This document shows, piece by piece, positions 9,286 through 17,343 of a DNA stretch of 64,000 nucleotides. The stretch comes from Bifidobacterium scardovii JCM 12489 = DSM 13734 (GTDB lineage Bacteria; Actinomycetota; Actinomycetes; Actinomycetales; Bifidobacteriaceae), in assembly GCF_001042635.1 (NCBI RefSeq), contig NZ_AP012331.1, forward strand, positions 2,108,001-2,172,000, given 5' to 3'. The translations under genes were made by a program, and so were the position numbers. Position 1 is the stretch's first letter. The number at the start of each line of letters is the position of its first letter. The notes below the pieces were generated by a model, which was given only the letters and a program-made list of their open reading frames with translations, was not told the origin of the DNA and ran no database searches.

Positions 9286-11307
9286 CTATGCGGCTTCGGG
9301 CGCTCCGTCACCGGATCCGGCGCCGATGCGGCGCAGCATGTCGGCCAGGCGCCAGACCACCGACCCGATCCGGTCGAGTTCGGATTCCCGGCTGATCTCG
9401 CGCCACGATCCGCGGTACTCCTCGAACCAGTATTCCAGATCCTGCGCCAACTCGGCGGGGCTCCCCATATCGGGGATTCCGGCGGTGCGTTCCAGTACCC
9501 CGGCGTCCACGGCGAGCCACCAGCCGCAGGCGTCGAACAGATCCTGCCCCCGCGCCGCGAGGGCCAGGACACCGGCCTCGCGGCGATCGGCGGCGCGCAC
9601 GCGCGCCTTGGCCAACGCGCGTTGGACGAGCGGCAGCGCGCGGGGCATGCTCGGCACGGCGCCCAGCCGGCCGGCCATGCTGCCCAGGAACAGTCGTCTC
9701 GCTTCGGCCACGGTCCCGGCCGAGCTGACCACATGCTCATCGGGCGTGCCCAGCTGCGCGAAGGTCGCCAGCACATCCCGATTGAGTGCGCCGTCGCCCT
9801 CGTCGAGTTCCAGCAGGCGTATCGCGTCGTGCCATGGGAACGCCGGCCGTCGGCTGCGTTCGTCCCATGCCTCCATCACGGCGCCGGTCGTGTCGCCGAA
9901 AATCAGCGAGCCAACGCGCCGGTTGATCTCGTCGAAGCCGGCCCGTTCCCCGCGCCACGAGCATTCCGCGCCGTACATCATGGCGGGCAGGCTCAGTCTC
10001 GGGTCGTTGACATGGCCGTAGTCGCCCCAGTCGGTCAGCAGGAATCCCTCGGCGCCATAGCGGATGCCATGCGCGCTCAGGCCGTCGATGTTGCGCCATG
10101 CATCGTGCAGACGCGGCAGCGTACGGTTCCATCCCTGCACCGCCGGGCATACGTACTGGCGTGCGCCGGCGTCGGCCAGCACGCGCACCTTGTCGTCGGT
10201 GACGTCGGGCTCGTACTGCCAGTTGAGCAGCGTGGCGCCGCCGTCGAGATCGGCGAGCGCCTGGGGGTGCTCCAGCACGATGTCGCCCCAGAGCATCGGC
10301 TCACGGCCGCGATCGGCGAGATAGGCGCACAGTCGGTTGACGTACCGCGCGTACATGCGCCCGACGCCGATGCGCTCGGCCTCGCCGTGCGAACGGCCGC
10401 GGCCCAGATCGAAGGTCTCGTCGGCGCCGATGTTGAATTTGCGCGAGCGGAACAGCGGCAGGTACTGGTCGATCATCGACGTCGACAGTTTGAACGACTC
10501 GTCGAGCAGAATGTTGAGCGTGTGGTGCTCCTGCCGTTCGATGAAGCTGAACGGCCGGTCCGCGTCTTCGGGGAACTCTCCAAGATGGCGCAGTCCCTGC
10601 GTGCGCAGCACGGCGTACAGGTGGCCGAATGTGGACACGGAGGGCACCAGTTCGATGCCGCGCTCCGCGCAGAACGCGTCGAACGCCATGATCTGTTCGG
10701 CGGTGAGCGGGTCGAGGCCGCGCCAGGCTTCGCTCAGCCCCTGGAAGGCGAAGGAATGCTCGATGTAGAGGTGCAGTTGGTTGTACTTGCACAGCTCCAG
10801 CTCGCAGGCCCATCGCTTGAGCCAGTCCAATGTCGGCACGCGGCCGCGCGTGACGTCGAGGTAATAGCCTCGCACGGCGTACTGCGGGGCGTCCTCGATG
10901 CGCACGATCGGCAGCACGCCCCCGCATTGGCGCAGCATCTGGCGCAGCGTCTGTACGCCGTAGCGCAGCCCTTCGAGATCGCCTCCGGTGATCGCGATTC
11001 CGCCGTCGCGCACATCCAGCGTGTAGGACCGTGGAGCCGCCGCCTCGTCGAGCGCCAACCGCACCACGCCCTGCCATGCGCCGCGCGCCGCATGCCATGA
11101 TCCGCCGGTTGCCGAGGACAGTTCGTCGGCGAGTTCACGGGCCAGGAATCCGTCGGCGTCGGGGACTTCGCCGGATTCGATCACGGTGCCGGAAAAGAAC
11201 GTGGCGGTGGCGCCGGGCACCATACCGACCGTATCCGGCCATGGGATGAGGGCCACCGGCGTGCCGAATACCGACAGGGCGCCCGGTGACGCGGATTCGT
11301 ACTGCAT
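9286..11307 (-). CDS. Beta-N-acetylhexosaminidase, GH20 family (first of two)
   Basis: GH20 enzymes release terminal beta-GlcNAc or GalNAc by substrate-assisted catalysis. The 673-aa protein has an N-terminal GH20b-like domain and then the barrel with RGYYLDVTRGRVPTL and the catalytic Asp-Glu pair in FNIGADETFDLG (D296, E297). No signal peptide or anchor is seen, so it should act on imported glycans, unlike secreted lacto-N-biosidases. AAAGGAATCCT precedes the ATG. It lies 50 bp upstream of GH29 on the same strand. The gene at 46.1 kb is a clear paralogue with long shared stretches in the barrel. Likely substrate is GlcNAc on complex N-glycan antennae (inference). Confidence 0.9.
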   Translation of the reverse strand: MQYESASPGALSVFGTPVALIPWPDTVGMVPGATATFFSGTVIESGEVPDADGFLARELADELSSATGGSWHAARGAWQGVVRLALDEAAAPRSYTLDVRDGGIAITGGDLEGLRYGVQTLRQMLRQCGGVLPIVRIEDAPQYAVRGYYLDVTRGRVPTLDWLKRWACELELCKYNQLHLYIEHSFAFQGLSEAWRGLDPLTAEQIMAFDAFCAERGIELVPSVSTFGHLYAVLRTQGLRHLGEFPEDADRPFSFIERQEHHTLNILLDESFKLSTSMIDQYLPLFRSRKFNIGADETFDLGRGRSHGEAERIGVGRMYARYVNRLCAYLADRGREPMLWGDIVLEHPQALADLDGGATLLNWQYEPDVTDDKVRVLADAGARQYVCPAVQGWNRTLPRLHDAWRNIDGLSAHGIRYGAEGFLLTDWGDYGHVNDPRLSLPAMMYGAECSWRGERAGFDEINRRVGSLIFGDTTGAVMEAWDERSRRPAFPWHDAIRLLELDEGDGALNRDVLATFAQLGTPDEHVVSSAGTVAEARRLFLGSMAGRLGAVPSMPRALPLVQRALAKARVRAADRREAGVLALAARGQDLFDACGWWLAVDAGVLERTAGIPDMGSPAELAQDLEYWFEEYRGSWREISRESELDRIGSVVWRLADMLRRIGAGSGDGAPEAA

Positions 11308-11485
11308 AGGATTCCTTTCGCCGTCGCCATGACGGCAGTTGGCCCGTGACGGGCCTGATGTGTTGAAAGCGGCGAAACGCCACCTTACGGGTTACGGACG
11401 CCATCCGTACCGACGCCGACCCTGCGATGGACAGGCGTCTCATTGCCGTACGCCGAGTCCGATGCCCCGACGCCCGACCGCTTCG

Positions 11486-12637
11486 CTACTGCGATTCCGG
11501 CACGCGCCTTCCGCCGTCCGAAGACGGGATGAAGTGCAGCCGGTCGCGAATGACCGAGGCGCAGGCACCGAGCAGCGACAGGTCGTCGCCGATCATCGAT
11601 CGCATCACCATGACGGGTTCGCGGAAGTCGGCGGCAATGTCGTCGTTGAGTTCGCGCTGCACGGCATCGACGAAGATCTGGTTGACGATATAGGGGTCGC
11701 CGACCACCACCACGCGAGAGAAGCCAAGCATGCCGACGGGCATCGAGATGGCCTTGCCAAGCGCGGCTCCGGCCGTTTCGAGGACGTCGACGCGGCGGTT
11801 CGGCTCGTTGGCGATGGACTGGATCAGATGCGGCACGTTGACCAGCGTCTCCAGGCACCCCCGTTTGCCGCACGAGCACAGGGGCCCGTTCTTGTCGGCC
11901 ACGATGTGGCCGATCTCGCCCACGGAGCGCGCCCACCCGTTGATCTCGCCGCCGATGAGCATGCCGGCGCCAAGGCCCTGGGTCAGCTGCACAAGCAACA
12001 TGTCGGCGCTGCCGCGGCCGAACTGGTATTCGGCGAACACCGCGTCGTTCGCGTCGTTGTTCACCGACACCGGCATGCCGATGGCCTGGCACAGCCGGCC
12101 CTTGAGGTCCACGTTCTGCCAGCCGAGGTTCATCGAGGCGCGCACCACGCCCGTTCGGGTGACGATGCCGGGGCAGGCCACTCCGATGCCGAGGATCGGA
12201 GCCGTGGCCCGAGCGATGAGCCTGCGGCACAGCTGCTCGACCAGCGCCAGATTCTCCGCGCCCTTGTCGGCGAAGGTGAGTTCGTCGCGCACCACGACCC
12301 GGCCATCCAGATCCATCACCGCGCCGCGGAACAGATAGGGCATCGACAGGTCGAGGACGATGACGTTGCGGCTTTCCGCCACGAATCGCAGCAGCATGCC
12401 TTTCTTGCCCGGTCCGTTGGACTCGCTGTAGCCGACTTCGGCCACGAATCCCTCGTCGATGAGTTCGGCGACGATGTCGGAAACGGTGGCCCGCGTCAGG
12501 CCCGACGCCTTGGCGAAATCGGCGCGCGACAGCTCCTGTGAGGGGTAGAGCATCCCCAGCAGCATCGCCTTGTTGTGCTTGCGCGCGGCTGCTGGAAGTC
12601 GCTTGCCCATCGGGGCTTTTCTGTCTGGCATCGTCAT
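11486..12637 (-). CDS. ROK-family transcriptional regulator (NagC/XylR type)
   Basis: The protein has an N-terminal winged helix (LSRADFAKASGLTRATVSDI) and then a ROK sugar-binding domain with the zinc motif CSCGKRGCLE and the sugar-binding EIGH. It probably represses the surrounding importer operon and responds to a sugar from N-glycan breakdown. A palindrome over the importer promoter at 15.9 kb is a candidate target. Two ATGs, at 12637 and 12631, are possible. The first has GGAATC about 11 bp upstream and gives 383 aa. It sits in the middle of the operon, 125 bp after malG and 178 bp before GH20. The effector is not known. Confidence 0.87.
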   Translation of the reverse strand: MTMPDRKAPMGKRLPAAARKHNKAMLLGMLYPSQELSRADFAKASGLTRATVSDIVAELIDEGFVAEVGYSESNGPGKKGMLLRFVAESRNVIVLDLSMPYLFRGAVMDLDGRVVVRDELTFADKGAENLALVEQLCRRLIARATAPILGIGVACPGIVTRTGVVRASMNLGWQNVDLKGRLCQAIGMPVSVNNDANDAVFAEYQFGRGSADMLLVQLTQGLGAGMLIGGEINGWARSVGEIGHIVADKNGPLCSCGKRGCLETLVNVPHLIQSIANEPNRRVDVLETAGAALGKAISMPVGMLGFSRVVVVGDPYIVNQIFVDAVQRELNDDIAADFREPVMVMRSMIGDDLSLLGACASVIRDRLHFIPSSDGGRRVPESQ

Positions 12638-12762
12638 CACCCGTTTGATTCCGTCGATTTGCTTGCCCCGGCGTGGCGGGTCGCTCCTATGGTCCCGCAT
12701 GCGGCAATCGGCCCGACCGTATGATTCCAGATTACCGCATGAGGCACGATCGGGGGCGCCAT

Positions 12763-13596
12763 TTATCCCTTGAGTCCTCCGGCCTCCACTCCCTTGAAGA
12801 AGTAGCGCTGGAAGATCAGGAAGAAGATGACGATCGGGATCAGCGCGATCACCGCGCCGGCCGCGATCAGCCTCGGATCCGTCAGGAACGCGCCCTTGAG
12901 CTTGTTCAGTCCGATCGTCAGCGTGTACTTGGCATCGTCCGACAGCACGATCATCGGCCACAGGAAGTTGTTCCACGCGCCGACGAACGAGAAGATGACC
13001 GTGACGGTGATGCTGCCCATGACCTGCGGCATGCAGATGCGGAAGAAACGCTGCCACACGTTGGCGCCGTCCACCTTCGCGGCTTCCTCCAACTCGTTGG
13101 GGATGCCGGCGAACGCCGTCATCATGATGAGGATGTTCATCGCCTGGCACAGGCCGGGCAGAGCGACTCCCATCAGGGTGTTGTTGAGGTGCATCGCCCG
13201 GATCTCGAGGAACTGGGAGACGAGCACGGCCTCGCCGGGGATCAGCATGGCGCCGAAGATGAGGATCAGCACGGCGGTCTTGCCGCGGAACTTGAGCTTG
13301 CCGAGCGCATAGCCGCAGGTGGTCGAGATGATCACGTTGCCGATCACGGTGATGGCCGTGACGATCAGCGAGTTCCATGCGTAGTGCAGCACCGGGACCT
13401 GCTGGAACACCTTGGCGAAGTTGCTCCAGGTGAAGTCCTTGGGGATGAAGTAGGGCGGCACCGCGTAGATGTTGTCGCCCTTGCCCTTGAAGGCCAGCGA
13501 CACCTGCCAGATGATCGGACCGACCAGCAGGACGAAGATTAGGGCCAGCACCACGTAGCGCAGCACGGTCGCCGACGAGACTTTCTTGCTATGCAT
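12763..13596 (-). CDS. ABC sugar transporter permease, MalG type (cassette 1)
   Basis: This is an inner-membrane subunit of a CUT1 oligosaccharide importer, 277 aa with six predicted hydrophobic segments. The cytoplasmic EAA loop reads EEAAKVDGANVWQRFFRICM, where the shared ATPase docks. The start overlaps the malF stop by one base (TGATG), so the two are translationally coupled. The protein ends EAGGLKG, like the paralogous permease at 55.5 kb (GEGGIKG), supporting a common origin of cassettes 1 and 4. No ATPase gene accompanies it. Confidence 0.92.
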   Translation of the reverse strand: MHSKKVSSATVLRYVVLALIFVLLVGPIIWQVSLAFKGKGDNIYAVPPYFIPKDFTWSNFAKVFQQVPVLHYAWNSLIVTAITVIGNVIISTTCGYALGKLKFRGKTAVLILIFGAMLIPGEAVLVSQFLEIRAMHLNNTLMGVALPGLCQAMNILIMMTAFAGIPNELEEAAKVDGANVWQRFFRICMPQVMGSITVTVIFSFVGAWNNFLWPMIVLSDDAKYTLTIGLNKLKGAFLTDPRLIAAGAVIALIPIVIFFLIFQRYFFKGVEAGGLKG

Positions 13597-14558
13597 CAGT
13601 CATCTCCCTTGTTCTGGAAGTAGAACTCGACCGCGGTGAGGATGCCGAGGATGAAGAACATGATGATGCTCAGCGCGCTCGCGTAGCCGGTACGAGCCGT
13701 CAGGCCGGTGCCCTCGCGCATGATGAGCATGGTCATCGTCATGTCCTTGCCTCCGATGCCACCCGAACCGCCGGTGAGGATGTAGACCTCGTTGAACACG
13801 CGGAACGCGGCGACCGAGGACAGCAGCAGGATCAGCACCATCGTCATGCGGCATCCGGGCATGGTCACCGAAACGAACTGGCGGATCGGTCCGGCGCCGT
13901 CCAGCGACGCCGCCTCGTACAGCGACTCGTCGATGTTGGCCAGCGCCGCCAGGTAGATCACCATGTAGTAGCCGAGACCGCCCCACACGGTGATGAGCAT
14001 GGCGCTGAACAGCAGAAGCCAGCGGTCCTGCAGGAACGGGATCGGCTCGGTGATCCATTTGAGCGCTTGGAAGATCGCGTTGATCAGGCCGCGCGTGCTC
14101 AGCAGGTTGGTGAAGATCAAGCCGGAAATGACCGAGCCGGCGACGGCCGGGATGTAGAAGGACACCCGGAAGAAGCTCATGATGCGGGTCTTCTTGTTGA
14201 CCAGCACGGCCAGGATCAGCGGCAGGACCACCATGCATGGCGCCATGCACACGGCGTAGACCGTGGAGTTGATCAGCGCATCGCGCAGTGTGGGATCGCT
14301 GAGTACCGCCTTATAGGATGCCAAGCCGACGAAGGAGCCGGGCTTGAGCATCGTCGCGTCCGTGAAGGACAGTCGGATCGTATTGATGAACGGGCCGAGG
14401 GAGAAGACAAGGGTCAGAATGACGGCTGGTGCGACGAACAGCCATGGCGCAATGGCGCTTTGGGCCTTGATGCGGTGGCTGGTGTCGACGGTGTTGGCGC
14501 GGAGCCGCCGGCCGCGGGCGGGGGTCCTGGCCCCCGCCTCACGACTGATGGCGCTCAC
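13596..14558 (-). CDS. ABC sugar transporter permease, MalF type (cassette 1)
   Basis: This is the partner permease of the CUT1 importer. The 320-aa protein has a basic N-terminal tail, hydrophobic segments starting with IAPWLFVAPAVILTLVF, and the EAA loop YEAASLDGAGPIRQFVSVTM. Its ATG overlaps the stop of the binding-protein gene by four bases (ATGA), which ties expression of the importer subunits together. The segment MTMTMLIMREGTGLTARTGY closely matches the permease at 56.3 kb (MTMVMLIQREGTGLDAQVGY). Confidence 0.92.
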   Translation of the reverse strand: MSAISREAGARTPARGRRLRANTVDTSHRIKAQSAIAPWLFVAPAVILTLVFSLGPFINTIRLSFTDATMLKPGSFVGLASYKAVLSDPTLRDALINSTVYAVCMAPCMVVLPLILAVLVNKKTRIMSFFRVSFYIPAVAGSVISGLIFTNLLSTRGLINAIFQALKWITEPIPFLQDRWLLLFSAMLITVWGGLGYYMVIYLAALANIDESLYEAASLDGAGPIRQFVSVTMPGCRMTMVLILLLSSVAAFRVFNEVYILTGGSGGIGGKDMTMTMLIMREGTGLTARTGYASALSIIMFFILGILTAVEFYFQNKGDD

Positions 14559-15844
14559 TGGTTGAGCCTCGCGTTGGCGGATTCGACCACCGAGTCAAGG
14601 GCTTCCTTGGCGGTGATCTGTCCGGTGATCGCCGCTCCGAGCTGCTCGAGCAGTTCGGTGGAATCCTGCGAAGTGAACTGGGCCGGATCGGTGACCTTCG
14701 CGGTCTTCAGGCGACTGGCGACCATCTTGATGACCTGGCCTTCCAGCGTGCTTTCGTCGACGTTCTGGAAGTAGTCGTCGTCATAGCCTTCGGCGCTGGA
14801 CGGGAAGGTCTGCGAGGACTTCGCGAAATCGACCTGGTTCTTGTTGTTGGTCACGAACGCGGCCAACTTCATGGCCTCCTCCTTGTGCTTGGAGGTGGCG
14901 CTGACGGACAGCATCTCCATCGAGGAGCCGAGCGTCTCGCCGCCGAGTCCGGGGCCGACCGCGATGTTCTTGTACAGGTCGGGGGCGTTCTCCTGCATGT
15001 CCTTGAGGTCGTACATGAAGCCACGACGCGCCGCGACCATGCCCTGCTTGAACTGATCGGTGGACTGCGTGCCGTTCGAGGCCGCGGCCTCCTTGCTGAA
15101 CACGCCTTCCTTGTACATGTCGACGTAGTGCTGGACGAATTCGACGCCCTTGTCGGAGTTGATCGTGAACTTGGTCTGGTCCTTGTTCATCTGGTCGACG
15201 CCGTAGACCGCGAAATCGCCGATGGTCGGCACCGAGGCGTCCCAGTACTTGCCGGTGTTGCCGCACGTCTTGGCGAACTGGTCGGCCATGGAGAAGTATT
15301 CCTCCCAATTGGTCGGGATCTTGGAGGAATCGACGCCGCACTCCTCGAGGACGGACTTGTTATAGAACATCGAGCCGGCGGTGAGGTACCACGGGTAGCC
15401 GTAGGCACCTTCGTCGATGCCGAAGCCGCTGAAGGTCAGGCCGGCCCAGGAGCCCTCGGTGTAGTTCTTCTCGGCATCGGGATCGGACTTGGAGATGTTT
15501 TCGATGGCGCCGGCCTTGGCGAACGGATACGCATCGCCCGGCATCAGATCGAACACATCGGGCAGCTCGCCCGCGGCCGCATCGGTGGAGAGCTTGTCGA
15601 CGTAGCCTTCACCCGGCTGGTCGATCCACTTGACCGTGATGTTCGGGTTCTCCTTTTCGAATTCGGCGATCAGCTTGGTGAAGTAATCCTCGTAGCCTCC
15701 CTTGAGGTTCTTGGTCTGGAAGCTGATCTCCACCTTGCCGCCGTTGTCCGTGGATGCGGTGTCGGATCCGCACGCGGCGAGTCCGGTGATCATGGCCAAT
15801 GCCGATGCGGCGCCAACCGCCTTGAACAGGTATCCCTTACGCAT
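14555..15844 (-). CDS. Extracellular sugar-binding lipoprotein (cassette 1)
   Basis: This is the solute-binding component of the importer, anchored to the outside of the membrane. It has a lipoprotein signal (MRKGYLFKAV onward) with a lipobox ending in Cys25 (GLAAC), then a family 1 solute-binding fold (429 aa). AAAAGGAGAACG precedes the ATG. Cassette context (GH20, GH29, beta-mannosidase, and the endoglycosidase 1.5 kb away) suggests it captures N-glycan oligosaccharides released at the cell surface. That ligand is inference. Its closest relative in the window is the lipoprotein at 57.3 kb: both read EDYF, EFEKENP and VKWIDQP at matching places. Confidence 0.9.
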   Translation of the reverse strand: MRKGYLFKAVGAASALAMITGLAACGSDTASTDNGGKVEISFQTKNLKGGYEDYFTKLIAEFEKENPNITVKWIDQPGEGYVDKLSTDAAAGELPDVFDLMPGDAYPFAKAGAIENISKSDPDAEKNYTEGSWAGLTFSGFGIDEGAYGYPWYLTAGSMFYNKSVLEECGVDSSKIPTNWEEYFSMADQFAKTCGNTGKYWDASVPTIGDFAVYGVDQMNKDQTKFTINSDKGVEFVQHYVDMYKEGVFSKEAAASNGTQSTDQFKQGMVAARRGFMYDLKDMQENAPDLYKNIAVGPGLGGETLGSSMEMLSVSATSKHKEEAMKLAAFVTNNKNQVDFAKSSQTFPSSAEGYDDDYFQNVDESTLEGQVIKMVASRLKTAKVTDPAQFTSQDSTELLEQLGAAITGQITAKEALDSVVESANARLNQ

Positions 15845-15923
15845 CGTTCTCCTTTTGTTCGATCTTCTTTGAATCGCATGATGTCAACCGACCACAACCG
15901 TGTAGATCGTGTTGATGATTGCC

Positions 15924-15959
15924 ATCATAGCATATATTTGTTTAGAGTCCAACCAAATA
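15924..15959 (-). promoter_or_regulatory. Strong promoter with overlapping palindromic operator
   Basis: On the minus strand, -35 TTGGAC (15952-15947) and -10 TATGAT (15929-15924) are spaced 17 bp. A 25-bp imperfect palindrome (15935-15959, arms TATTTGTTTAGA and TCCAACCAAATA around a central G, 10 of 12 pairs) covers the -35 box and most of the spacer. This is a classic repressor site for the importer operon. The ROK regulator encoded in that operon is the natural candidate. Confidence 0.75.
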
Positions 15960-16012
15960 GTCTTATCGACTGTTTCGAAGTAACAAAATCCCTTATTTTC
16001 CAACCTTTCTCT

Positions 16013-16039
16013 ATCTGTTTGCTTTCAATACAAACAGAT
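16013..16039. promoter_or_regulatory. Inverted repeat, 9-bp perfect arms
   Basis: The arms ATCTGTTTG and CAAACAGAT are separated by nine bases, about 60 bp upstream of the cassette-1 promoter, in an AT-rich island. Its sequence differs from the palindrome over the promoter, so it may bind a second regulator. The rest of the 490-bp gap (15845-16334) shows no gene. Confidence 0.5.
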
Positions 16040-16271
16040 TAATCGGCGCGTCGTTTCACTGGTTTGTCAGAGATGTAAACAATGGTGGCGCCATGTTACG
16101 GGCGATTACACGCCTCGACAATCCCCGATCTTCGATCACGGGACCGAACGGACGGCGCACACGGCTCCACCGCCACTCATCGAAGCACTGCGGGTGAGGA
16201 TCGACCATCCTGCATCATTGAACCCGTTGCGTCCTCCGCAGAGGAGCCAGAAGATACAAGCCGGGTACGAA

Positions 16272-16297
16272 AAAGCCACCCCGCATGGAGTGGCTTT
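16272..16297 (-). terminator. Rho-independent terminator after the esterase gene
   Basis: The arms AAAGCCAC and GTGGCTTT enclose a GC-rich loop. On the minus strand the hairpin is followed by TTTTT. It lies 38 bp beyond the esterase stop and ends the endoglycosidase-esterase transcript. Confidence 0.8.
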
Positions 16298-16334
16298 GGG
16301 AATACGGCTCCGCAAAGAAGCCGGAAGGCATGGG

Positions 16335-17270
16335 TCAGCTATGCCGGACGATGAAATCGAAGATCGTATCCAGCACGGGCTGGCTCCAGAAGTCGCGCTC
16401 GTGATCCGCCCCGTCGACCAGCACGAGCCGCGCCTCATAGCCGCGGTCGGCGAGCAGCCGGCGCATCTTCACCGACTGGCCGTACGGCACCACCTTGTCG
16501 GCGGTGCCGTGCAGCAGCAGCATCGGCGGATAGTCCCGGCCGTCGCGGACCTGATAGTACGGACTCATGGCCTTGGCCCGCGCACGCACCTCATCGGTGA
16601 TCCCCGTCTCCGGCGTGGCGCCGACCACGGCGGCGAACGGGCCGGCGTAGTACAAGCGGAAGGGGTCATCGTCGTGGCCGAACGCGTCGACGGCCTCGAT
16701 CAGATCGGTCGGAGGGAAGCAGCTGACCACGAAGTCCACCGCATCGCTCACCCCGGGGCAGGTGCCGTCCTCATAGGCGGGGTCCTGCGCGGTCAGGCCG
16801 ACCAGAAGCGCGGTGTTGCCGCCGGACGAGGTACCCCAGATGCCGACGCGGGCGGGGTCAACGTGCCATTCGGCCGCATGCGCGCGCAGATAGCGGATCG
16901 CGGCCTTGACGTCCTGCAGATAGGCCGGGAACACATGCCGCACGTCGCGGGTCGCATCGCGGTGGTTCACGCTCGCCACGACGTAGCCGCGGCGGGCGAG
17001 CGCCGACAACTGCGGCACTTCGTAGTCGCGATCCGGCGTCGTCCATGCGCTGCCCTGCACGAACACGACGGTGGGATATCTGCGATCGTCACCGTCCCCG
17101 TACGATTGCGGCGCGATGATATCCATCACCAGATCGTCCGCGCCCGTCTTGTATGCAACGTTGCGCGTCACGCGGGCGAGTCCGGCGAAGGTCGGATTGT
17201 TCGGAATGTGGATGGCGCCATCGTCGTCCGTGGCATTGGACGGCGACTGCGGCGACGAGAGAACACTCAT
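16335..17270 (-). CDS. Alpha/beta-hydrolase, carbohydrate-esterase-like
   Basis: The 311-aa protein has no signal peptide and is built like acetyl-esterase/lipase hydrolases. It has an oxyanion region (VFVQGSAW), nucleophile elbow GTSSGG (Ser), a late acidic segment LLLHGTADKVVPY (Asp) and catalytic His in VDGADHERDFW. The ATG follows AAAGGAG. It lies 73 bp after the surface endoglycosidase with no terminator between, so the two are probably one transcript. This suggests it removes acyl groups from imported glycan fragments, for example O-acetylated sugars. The substrate is inference, and a peptide or general esterase is not excluded. Confidence 0.75.
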   Translation of the reverse strand: MSVLSSPQSPSNATDDDGAIHIPNNPTFAGLARVTRNVAYKTGADDLVMDIIAPQSYGDGDDRRYPTVVFVQGSAWTTPDRDYEVPQLSALARRGYVVASVNHRDATRDVRHVFPAYLQDVKAAIRYLRAHAAEWHVDPARVGIWGTSSGGNTALLVGLTAQDPAYEDGTCPGVSDAVDFVVSCFPPTDLIEAVDAFGHDDDPFRLYYAGPFAAVVGATPETGITDEVRARAKAMSPYYQVRDGRDYPPMLLLHGTADKVVPYGQSVKMRRLLADRGYEARLVLVDGADHERDFWSQPVLDTIFDFIVRHS

Positions 17271-17343
17271 GGTCGGCTCCTTTCGTTGGCCGGCCCAATT
17301 CTATCGGCAATCCCCCGTCGCCCGCAGCGTCGTCACCCGATAT

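Noticed and set aside
9286..11307. Lacto-N-biosidase
   Set aside because: It is GH20 but lacks a signal peptide and membrane anchor. The known bifidobacterial lacto-N-biosidases are secreted, and the neighbours favour hexosaminidase.
11486..13378. A single 630-aa regulator fused to an upstream segment
   Set aside because: The extra N-terminal part is out-of-frame shadow of the malG gene. The true helix-turn-helix protein starts at 12637.
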